The notes beneath the pieces are model-generated. The model ran no database searches and had not been told where the DNA came from. It saw nothing but the letters and a program-made list of their open reading frames with translations. From IMG/VR virus record IMGVR_UViG_3300036791_000563, positions 1-43,237 of that record: a DNA stretch of 43,237 nucleotides; one strand, 5' to 3'. Below, in pieces: positions 30,030 through 35,623 of the stretch (positions within the stretch are counted from its first letter, which is position 1; each line of letters opens with the position of its first letter). The translations under genes were made by a program, and so were the position numbers. The stretch comes from a virus.

Positions 30030-31046
30030 ATGAGCCGAGCAGCATTATACGCATCATCATCTAAAGGTTTTATTCCAACTCCAATAGTTCAAAGGCCACC
30101 ATTAACTGGATGGCCTCCAGGTTCATATCAATCTATTCTTCCTTGGGATCCACCTAATACTAGAGATTATCTACGCGCTAATGCATGGGCAGTAGAAATA
30201 GAAGGATTACCTTGGGTACCTGGGGCTGCAATGGAGCAACCTCAAAGAATGCTAACATGGTTCCAAGATAGATACCCAATGGAATATCAGATTAAAGGAT
30301 TAAAGAAGCATGCATCTTATGGATATACCCATTTTATCAGAAGCGCGCCAGATTCTATGCAGGGTAATGGTTTAAGTCTTAACCAACTTGTAGATTCATG
30401 CGGTTTAACTAAGCAGTACATTAAATATGTTCACATGTTTATAGGAGCTAAACCTCAAGCATGGGGCGGTCAACCTCAAGATATGTCTACGCAGCAATGG
30501 TTAGATTATGCATTCCCTATTATGGAAGCTCTTATGAATGCTAAGGTAGTAGATGAATTTACTCCAGGATGGGAATGGAATTTATGGAATATTGCGGGTG
30601 GAACTGAATCTCCATCTATACAAGTTCCGCAATCTATTGCTCAATATGCATTAACTAAGGGAATATCTACATGGATGCATTTCTCTCCACATGTTACATA
30701 TTGGGGAGCAGATGGTACAGATTGTCCAGATAGGTATAGTTATTGGCAGAATTTACCAGATGTGCGCGGTATTATGTATCAAGGTGATTCTTCTTGGGAT
30801 ATTGGAGAATTACAAGCGCGCATGGTAGATACTTTAAAACAATTTGGTCAGCAGGGTAATGTTCATCTATTTAGAATGTATGAAGATATAGCTTGGATTC
30901 AATACATGAATAATCCTCCATCTGAAGCTGATGGCAACCTAAGAGGATATTGTGCATGTTGTGCTACTGATGTAGTAGGTGGAACTGACGCTAAAGATTG
31001 GGGATATGGTAATGGGGGTCAGCTTCCTAATGGAGATGTTCTTTAA
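30030..31046 (+). CDS. Glycoside-hydrolase-like TIM-barrel protein (338 aa)
   Basis: The sequence alternates short strands and helices with many Trp/Tyr residues, ending in Cys-Ala-Cys-Cys and a Gly-Tyr-Gly-Asn-Gly-Gly tail. The pattern (His-Ala-Ser-Tyr-Gly-Tyr-Thr-His; Glu-Phe-Thr-Pro-Gly-Trp-Glu-Trp-Asn-Leu-Trp; His-Phe-Ser-Pro-His) matches a group of phage barrel-like proteins with glycoside-hydrolase-like fold that I recall from environmental phages; the glutamates in the second segment are candidate active-site residues. It could be a cell-envelope-degrading or receptor-binding enzyme. Unlike other virion genes it is in the early block. No signal peptide is seen. Confidence 0.55.
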   Translation: MSRAALYASSSKGFIPTPIVQRPPLTGWPPGSYQSILPWDPPNTRDYLRANAWAVEIEGLPWVPGAAMEQPQRMLTWFQDRYPMEYQIKGLKKHASYGYTHFIRSAPDSMQGNGLSLNQLVDSCGLTKQYIKYVHMFIGAKPQAWGGQPQDMSTQQWLDYAFPIMEALMNAKVVDEFTPGWEWNLWNIAGGTESPSIQVPQSIAQYALTKGISTWMHFSPHVTYWGADGTDCPDRYSYWQNLPDVRGIMYQGDSSWDIGELQARMVDTLKQFGQQGNVHLFRMYEDIAWIQYMNNPPSEADGNLRGYCACCATDVVGGTDAKDWGYGNGGQLPNGDVL

Positions 31047-31071
31047 TTCTTAAAGGTCAATTTAAGTAAAT

Positions 31072-31212
31072 ATGATATATAAACCAGTTACTAATAAAAG
31101 AGTCTTAAAGATGGCGGAGAGAAGAGATTATTGGAAGAGATTTAAGTATAAAGGTCGAGTATTTGTTAAAACATTTCAAAATGTAAGGGAGGTAACTAAA
31201 GGATGGAAGTAA
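31072..31212 (+). CDS. Small basic hypothetical protein (46 aa)
   Basis: A 46-codon frame rich in Lys/Arg/Phe/Val starts at ATG 31072 and overlaps the next gene by ten bases. AAAGG lies about 15 bases upstream, a weak signal. The even, basic composition and overlap with the zinc-ribbon gene are the only support. Function unknown. Confidence 0.45.
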   Translation: MIYKPVTNKRVLKMAERRDYWKRFKYKGRVFVKTFQNVREVTKGWK

Positions 31213-31385
31213 TATGTCCACATTGCACATCGCCAGATTTAGAGGTAATTGAATTAGAAGTAGATATAGATTACCATAAAGTTACTCCATGTAAATGGTA
31301 CTGTATTTGCTGTTCAAAAATCTTCTCTTTAAAGGATCTTAATATAAATGGAAATTCTAATACAAAAGAAAAATATCATTCTTGA
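31203..31385 (+). CDS. Small zinc-ribbon protein (60 aa)
   Basis: Cys-Pro-His-Cys at 5-8 and Cys-Ile-Cys-Cys near 34 form a zinc ribbon with a Lys-Ile-Phe-Ser-Leu tail. GGGAGG and AAAGG lie upstream of the ATG. Its 3' end overlaps the nuclease gene start by 38 bases. Zinc-ribbon proteins of this size often act as accessory factors next to replication or recombination genes; no target is known. Confidence 0.6.
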   Translation: MEVICPHCTSPDLEVIELEVDIDYHKVTPCKWYCICCSKIFSLKDLNINGNSNTKEKYHS

Positions 31386-32283
31386 TGCTACTACATTTAC
31401 ATCTGGCATTACATGCGCGCGTATGATGGATTTTAGGTTTAATAATGACCTAATTCCCATCGAAGGTAAATCAAATTCTCTCGAATGCGGATCATTAGTT
31501 CATCATATTCTTGAGGGATATTATAAGGGTAAGAGGGATGGATTATCGAATAATGAAGCCGCTTCTAAAGGATTTGATATTGGTAGTATTTATATCCGCG
31601 GTTGCCCTAGCTGTATTAATGGGAATTGCACTTCTCACGAAAACGTATTAGAATGGCAGGGATTAAAGAATACTCCGGAAGAATCTACTACGAAACCTAA
31701 GAAAACTGGATGGTCTCATGTATTAAAAGTGATGGAAGAGTATTTCGATTATTACAAGAATGATAGTTGGGTTCCCATAGAAATCGAACATGTGAAAGGT
31801 AAGGTGATATATGAGGATGATGAGATTCGAGTTCTATGGAAAGCTAAATATGATTTAATCATTGATACCAATGCAGGATTCTTCCCTGTTGATCATAAAA
31901 GTATGAGTTATAATTATGAGCTCTCACTTTTGAACAATCAATTTATGGGACAGGCAGTATTACTTAACACGCGCGCCATGATGATTAATACCATTGGATT
32001 TCAAACCACTTTAAAACCTGCAGATAAATTTAAGCGCGAAATTAAGAATTATACTCTTGATCAATTAACCGAGTGGTCTCAGGAAATTGTACCATATTGG
32101 GCTAAGATTATCGCGATATATCATGAATCTAATATATATCCGCCTAATTTTAGTTCATGTGAAAAGAAGTTTGGTAGATGCGATTTTTATGATGTATGTT
32201 CAGTTGATCGTTCAATTAGACAGCAAGAATTGAGAATGAAATTCGTTAAGGGAAGAAAGTGGGATATCTCTAATGTTGATTAA
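31348..32283 (+). CDS. PD-(D/E)XK nuclease with iron-sulphur-type cysteines, Cas4/RecB-like (311 aa)
   Basis: The signature runs: Gly-Ser-Leu-Val-His-His-Ile-Leu-Glu (about 47-55), Trp-Lys-Ala-Lys-Tyr-Asp-Leu-Ile-Ile-Asp ... Pro-Val-Asp-His-Lys-Ser (about 170-190; motif II Asp and motif III DxK), and Gln-Phe-Met-Gly-Gln-Ala (motif QhxxY-like). Four or more Cys lie near the N-terminus and C-terminus (Cys-Glu-Lys-Lys-Phe-Gly-Arg-Cys ... Tyr-Asp-Val-Cys), fitting a Cas4/RecB-type 4Fe-4S cluster. It is a likely 5'-3' exonuclease for recombination with the Sak4-like ATPase and SSB-like protein downstream. AAAGGA precedes the ATG. Confidence 0.8.
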   Translation: MEILIQKKNIILDATTFTSGITCARMMDFRFNNDLIPIEGKSNSLECGSLVHHILEGYYKGKRDGLSNNEAASKGFDIGSIYIRGCPSCINGNCTSHENVLEWQGLKNTPEESTTKPKKTGWSHVLKVMEEYFDYYKNDSWVPIEIEHVKGKVIYEDDEIRVLWKAKYDLIIDTNAGFFPVDHKSMSYNYELSLLNNQFMGQAVLLNTRAMMINTIGFQTTLKPADKFKREIKNYTLDQLTEWSQEIVPYWAKIIAIYHESNIYPPNFSSCEKKFGRCDFYDVCSVDRSIRQQELRMKFVKGRKWDISNVD

Positions 32284-32333
32284 ATTATTCATTGAAAATC
32301 TCCTAAGATTATATAAAGAGTGGAGATATCACG

Positions 32334-32474
32334 ATGAGGCTGATTACGTTGGGGAAAATCTTCTTAGGCGCATTCGTTATGTATCTTATAATGTTAAGGA
32401 ATATTAGTTGGGCCTTAGTATGTTCATCATTTGTAACTCTTGTATGGATATTGTTTCATATTAATGAGGTCTAA
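32334..32474 (+). CDS. Small membrane protein (46 aa)
   Basis: ATG 32334 has GGAG about nine bases upstream. The translation has hydrophobic stretches around residues 7-20 and 26-42, with Arg/Asn between, so one or two membrane helices. It lies between the nuclease and HNH genes. It could be a membrane effector or holin-like protein; there is no family match in memory. Confidence 0.55.
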   Translation: MRLITLGKIFLGAFVMYLIMLRNISWALVCSSFVTLVWILFHINEV

Positions 32475-32477
32475 TTT

Positions 32478-32987
32478 ATGATGACTAAAGAAGAAATCAT
32501 GGAGAAAATAAGATCAAAATCTATTGTGGGAGAATCTGATGATGATTGTTATCTATTCACAGGAGCATTGAATAATGGTCATGGAATTATAAATATTGAT
32601 GGAAAAAATTATAGAGTTCACAAGCTAGTCCAATGCTTAGAGAATAATTTCCATATTATGGATGATACTATCCAAGTAAATCATAAATGCAAAAATCGAA
32701 ATTGTTGGAATCCAAAACATACCTATATTGGAACTCAATTAGAAAACGTTCTCGATAGACAACAGAGTCCCCATGCAGTATCAGGTGCGTGGGGCAATAG
32801 TCTAAATAATAAATTTAAAACACATTGTCCACATGGTCATGAATATACGATAGCCAATACTCAATTACAGAAATCTCGCACAGGCTTTTACAGAAAATGT
32901 AGAGAATGTGCGAGATTGAGTAAGAATTTTAATGGCGGTGAAAGAAAATTACCAGAGGGACAGTATTACTCGTCTAAAAAAAGGTAA
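32478..32987 (+). CDS. HNH homing endonuclease (169 aa)
   Basis: The core Val-His-Lys-Leu, then Val-Asn-His-Lys-Cys-Lys-Asn-Arg-Asn-Cys-Trp-Asn-Pro-Lys-His segment, followed by Gly-Thr-Gln-Leu-Glu-Asn, is the same HNH type as the protein at 3044-3478 (His-Asn-Cys-Asn-Arg-Arg-Asn-Cys-x-Asn-Pro-x-His). The last ~60 residues add His-Cys-Pro-His-Gly-His and Cys-Arg-Glu-Cys, a zinc/DNA-binding tail. It is directly upstream of the Sak4-like ATPase. It has no CGCG, unlike the backbone. Confidence 0.85.
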   Translation: MMTKEEIMEKIRSKSIVGESDDDCYLFTGALNNGHGIINIDGKNYRVHKLVQCLENNFHIMDDTIQVNHKCKNRNCWNPKHTYIGTQLENVLDRQQSPHAVSGAWGNSLNNKFKTHCPHGHEYTIANTQLQKSRTGFYRKCRECARLSKNFNGGERKLPEGQYYSSKKR

Positions 32988-32988
32988 T

Positions 32989-33798
32989 ATGCCAATATTA
33001 ACAGACCTTGACCCCGGACTTATTTTTGCACTTTTTAAGGGGGAACCGGGTACTCGTAAATCTACTGCAGCATTAAGTTTCCCATTACCTCAATTTTGGT
33101 TCTCATTCGATAAGAAGATGCAATCTATTATTATTCCCGCGCGGAACTGGAATATTAATAAGGATTTAATCGAATTTGAAGATTATAATGATTGGACTAA
33201 TGCTCGCGCTAAATTAGAAAGATTTCAAATAAATCCCCAACTATCTAATGGTAGACCAATTAAGACTATTATCATTGATAGCATGACCTCAATGGGAGAT
33301 ACAGTTAATCAGCAAACATTACTTACTAAGCGAGGTACTAAAACCAAAGATAATCAAAATGCTGGCAAAGTAATTGGTGGAATCGCGATCAATACAATTG
33401 AAGATTATAATGCAGAAATGGCAGCCTTCCAGGAATTAGTAGCACTTCTAACAGATATTCATAAGAAATATAGTATTCATATTGTACTAATCGCGCATGT
33501 ACTTCAAACCGAATATAAATCTATCGATGGCGAAACCCATATGTCAAGAACTTTAGTTACTGGTGGTAAAAAGGCTGCGGCTAAAGTTCCTGCATATTTT
33601 AGTGAGGTATATCATTTTCAGGTAAAAAAGGATTTATCTGGAGGAGGTACATATGAAGCATTAACAGTTCATACAGGAGATGATTTCGCTAGAACCGCGC
33701 TACCATTACCTAAAACTCTTGAGATCGGTAATGATCCCTTGTACTCAAAGTACATTGAACCTGCCATTAAGAAGTTAAAAGAAGGTGGTATATTTTAA
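32989..33798 (+). CDS. Sak4-like recombination ATPase (269 aa)
   Basis: A RecA-like P-loop ATPase with Walker A Gly-Glu-Pro-Gly-Thr-Arg-Lys-Ser near residue 18 (numbered from the start at 32989) and Walker B Thr-Ile-Ile-Ile-Asp-Ser near 90. A later Ile-Val-Leu-Ile-Ala-His segment (about 166) matches motif 3. The length and the partner genes (nuclease, SSB-like protein) match Sak4-type single-strand annealing ATPases of phages. The start at 32989 is preferred to an earlier in-frame ATG inside the HNH gene because AAAAGG lies six bases upstream. The HNH gene is directly 5' of it. Confidence 0.75.
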   Translation: MPILTDLDPGLIFALFKGEPGTRKSTAALSFPLPQFWFSFDKKMQSIIIPARNWNINKDLIEFEDYNDWTNARAKLERFQINPQLSNGRPIKTIIIDSMTSMGDTVNQQTLLTKRGTKTKDNQNAGKVIGGIAINTIEDYNAEMAAFQELVALLTDIHKKYSIHIVLIAHVLQTEYKSIDGETHMSRTLVTGGKKAAAKVPAYFSEVYHFQVKKDLSGGGTYEALTVHTGDDFARTALPLPKTLEIGNDPLYSKYIEPAIKKLKEGGIF

Positions 33799-33844
33799 TC
33801 TCAATAAACCACAAAACTAACCAAATTAAACTAAGGAAAATAAA

Positions 33845-34258
33845 ATGTTTATCGAATTCACAGAAAAAGATATTCTCCGTTCTAAGATTGTGGAACCTGC
33901 CTTTTATCGTGTTAGGATTGAGGATATTGAATCCAAGATTTCTAATAAAGGTGATTCTACCAATTTTAGATTGGAAGGAGTAATTCTCAAGAATGCAGAT
34001 AATGGTAATGAGAAATATGCTGGAGTTCCTACACCATATCTGTGGTTCTTCAATTCTAAGCAACTTCAACATCTGATTCCTGTTATTCAGGCTGTAGATC
34101 CTGCATGGGAAGTTAAACCCGGAGTTAGAGTAGATCCAGAACTTCTGAAAGGTCAGGAATTGGAAGTCTATATCGGTAATGGAACGTATAACAATCAGAT
34201 TCAGAATCAGATTACTAATCAGTATAGGCCCGTTGTGGAAAAGAGGGTTGTTCGTTAA
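33845..34258 (+). CDS. Single-stranded-DNA-binding-like protein (137 aa)
   Basis: A beta-rich protein with Tyr-Arg-Val-Arg-Ile-Glu-Asp-Ile-Glu near 20, then a Leu-Glu-Gly-Val-Ile-Leu strand and a C-terminal Val-Tyr-Ile-Gly-Asn-Gly. Proteins of this size and pattern next to Sak4 genes are often ssDNA-binding (OB-fold) partners. The C-terminus is basic (Val-Glu-Lys-Arg-Val-Val-Arg), not the acidic tail of bacterial SSB; the very acidic protein encoded next could supply acidic character. AAGGA precedes the ATG. The role is inferred from context. Confidence 0.55.
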   Translation: MFIEFTEKDILRSKIVEPAFYRVRIEDIESKISNKGDSTNFRLEGVILKNADNGNEKYAGVPTPYLWFFNSKQLQHLIPVIQAVDPAWEVKPGVRVDPELLKGQELEVYIGNGTYNNQIQNQITNQYRPVVEKRVVR

Positions 34259-34272
34259 TCTTAGGAGATATA

Positions 34273-34494
34273 ATGCCCACACCTATTAAGGAAGAATTGG
34301 AAAATAGATATGCCTATCATCCAGTTCATGGTACTCAATCTGAAAGGTATGGAGAAATTCGCGCTAAGTGTTTAGAATTGGCAGAAGTAATCTGTAACAA
34401 TACCCCATATTCTAGGGAACAGAGTTTCGCGCTAACTCTATTAGATATGGTAATGATGACTGCTAATGCAGCTATTGCGAGGAATGAACAATAA
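34273..34494 (+). CDS. acb2: Acb2/Tad1-type cyclic nucleotide sponge (anti-CBASS) (73 aa)
   Basis: The helical hairpin pattern Arg-Tyr-x-Tyr-His-Pro-Val-His-Gly ... Gln-x-Glu-Arg-Tyr-x-x-Ile-Arg-Ala ... Leu-Ala-Glu-Val-Ile ... Ser-Arg-Glu-Gln-Ser-x-Ala-Leu-Thr ... Met-Thr-Ala-Asn-Ala-Ala-Ile-Ala-Arg-Asn-Glu matches the Acb2/Tad1 hairpin family as I know it. Members bind cyclic di- and trinucleotide signals of CBASS and block effector activation. The length fits the family. AGGAG precedes the ATG, and the next gene starts at TAATG overlap. Recognition is from memory of the family; a profile search would confirm. Confidence 0.8.
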   Translation: MPTPIKEELENRYAYHPVHGTQSERYGEIRAKCLELAEVICNNTPYSREQSFALTLLDMVMMTANAAIARNEQ

Positions 34495-34652
34495 TGAATT
34501 TACAAGATACTCTCCCAGATGAAGATAAAGAGGAAGATGAAGAAGCTGAAAATGACGAATCTGAAGAGAGTGAAGAGGATAATACTGAAGAATCTGAACC
34601 GGACGATGATAATAATCCAGATGATAAATCTCTTGAAGTTAATTTAAGATAA
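34494..34652 (+). CDS. Highly acidic protein, DNA-mimic-like (52 aa)
   Basis: The ATG shares its A with the TAA of the Acb2-like gene (TAATG), so translation is coupled. Of 52 residues 26 are Asp or Glu and only three are basic, giving about -23 net charge. Acidic proteins of this size can mimic DNA (as Ocr or other anti-restriction proteins do), or act as an acidic tail binding SSB-partner proteins; the sequence does not decide. Its position in a counter-defence cluster favours the first. It lies just before the structured non-coding segment. Confidence 0.6.
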   Translation: MNLQDTLPDEDKEEDEEAENDESEESEEDNTEESEPDDDNNPDDKSLEVNLR

Positions 34653-34689
34653 CAAGATTCATCCATGATAATTCGCACAAATTAGTTCG

Positions 34690-34917
34690 GTATTCTGTAT
34701 TAACTCTACTTTCCCCAGCAGATTAATACATTGGGGGTTTCCCTTAAGAATGCTTATTAATGGTTGGTTATAATCAACCCATGATATAACCGCTGGGGCC
34801 ATTAATAAACCTCGCATATAGGCCGACGGCGTTAAGAATTTCGTGGATGATAGGGCTGGTACTCTAATATATGTCATTCCCTTAAGGGATCATGGCCTCT
34901 ATATTAGTTACCAGCCC
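34690..34917 (+). ncRNA. Putative structured RNA or complex regulatory element
   Basis: The segment has nested inverted repeats: CCCCA/TGGGG (34713-34717 and 34732-34736); TTATTAATGG/CCATTAATAA (34754-34763 and 34799-34808); and a long arm pair from GGGCTGGTA (34853) to TACCAGCCC (34917) with a 9 bp stem, small internal loop and 8 bp stem, enclosing the 12-base palindrome TCCCTTAAGGGA (34878-34889). CCCCAGC also could pair with GCTGGGG at 34791-34797 as an alternative. It lies between two rightward genes and does not encode a protein on the plus strand. Function unknown; a non-coding RNA, RNA-level regulator or DNA cruciform site are possible. Confidence 0.5.
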
Positions 34918-34931
34918 GCATTTTCATAATT

Positions 34932-34973
34932 AAAATATGCCAAAATATGAATAAAATATGCCAAAATATGAAG
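34932..34973. repeat. 21-bp tandem duplication of a gene start
   Basis: Two adjacent 21-base copies (differing at the last base) carry ATGCCAAAATATGAA. The first copy reads Met-Pro-Lys-Tyr-Glu and then TAA; the second begins the next gene with the same five residues. It may be a short leader peptide or just a duplication. Confidence 0.75.
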
Positions 34974-35143
34974 TAAGAAGAACTCTGATAACTCATGAAG
35001 TAATTCAGTTCGAGGCTGATAATTTAGAAGTAGCTCGTATAATCTCAGTAAAAAATAGTTTTAAGCGCGCTAATAAGATGATAATCTTGAATCATAAAGG
35101 TTACGATTATGAGGTAAACTCTATAATAGAAATAGAATCGTGA
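34958..35143 (+). CDS. Small early hypothetical protein (61 aa)
   Basis: The protein mixes strands and one helix (Arg-Arg-Thr-Leu-Ile-Thr-His-Glu-Val; Leu-Glu-Val-Ala-Arg-Ile). No family is recognised. Its first five codons are duplicated just upstream as a mini-frame. No Shine-Dalgarno is visible; the duplication or the structured segment may control it. The TGA overlaps the GTG start of the next gene. Confidence 0.5.
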   Translation: MPKYEVRRTLITHEVIQFEADNLEVARIISVKNSFKRANKMIILNHKGYDYEVNSIIEIES

Positions 35144-35391
35144 CATTTAAAGATAAATATAAATCTGAAGAAGTTTGGGATAAGAAGATAATGATAATAT
35201 CTTTATACCATAATACCATGTTATTAACTCATAAAAGATGGAGAATGATAGATACTGCTAAATATTTTTGTAAGTCCTTAGCTTCTATTTCTGAAGATTT
35301 AAAGATTGCTAAGGCTTTACATGAAGGTTTAGAATTTAATTCAAGGAAGCATGCATTAAAAATTATAAGGAATGGTAATGACGGTATATGA
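35140..35391 (+). CDS. Helix-turn-helix-like protein with GTG start (83 aa)
   Basis: A helical, basic protein with a GTG start that shares bases with the previous TGA. The segment Asp-Thr-Ala-Lys-Tyr-Phe-Cys-Lys-Ser-Leu-Ala-Ser-Ile-Ser-Glu-Asp-Leu resembles a helix-turn-helix. This could bind DNA near the replication genes. The family is unknown and the fold call is weak. Confidence 0.5.
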   Translation: MTFKDKYKSEEVWDKKIMIISLYHNTMLLTHKRWRMIDTAKYFCKSLASISEDLKIAKALHEGLEFNSRKHALKIIRNGNDGI

Positions 35392-35623
35392 ATTGAGAAG
35401 TTATTTTAATGAAAAGTTTGGATTAGATGATTGGCCTAAACAGTATGCAGTAACGCCCGAGACGTATGCAAACGTTTGTCAATTTATATTTGAGAGAACA
35501 GTTCTTAAGCAATCTCAAAATCCATTTGCTGATAATCCTGAATTAAGTTGGATAACTATATCAGTTGGTCCTAATTGCGGTATTATGTTAAAAGATGTCG
35601 AATTAATAATGCTACCAAAATGA
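35378..35623 (+). CDS. Hypothetical protein before the polymerase (81 aa)
   Basis: The start at 35378 is preferred to one two codons upstream because AAGG lies seven bases away from it. The sequence is mixed helix/strand, with Trp-Pro-Lys-Gln-Tyr near 18. It overlaps the preceding gene by 14 bases and the polymerase by four (ATGA). This tight coupling and constant frame usage argue for a real gene; function unknown. Confidence 0.5.
   Translation: MTVYELRSYFNEKFGLDDWPKQYAVTPETYANVCQFIFERTVLKQSQNPFADNPELSWITISVGPNCGIMLKDVELIMLPK

Noticed and set aside
33767-34282. 171-codon antisense frame across the SSB-like gene
   Set aside because: Fully overlaps supported rightward genes, has no start signal, and the composition is that of a shadow frame. 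The same holds for the antisense frame at 29110-29634.
34659-34877. Leftward 72-codon frame inside the structured segment
   Set aside because: It would be an isolated gene on the opposite strand; the AAGGGA is only about one base from its ATG, and the inverted repeats explain the sequence better than coding does.
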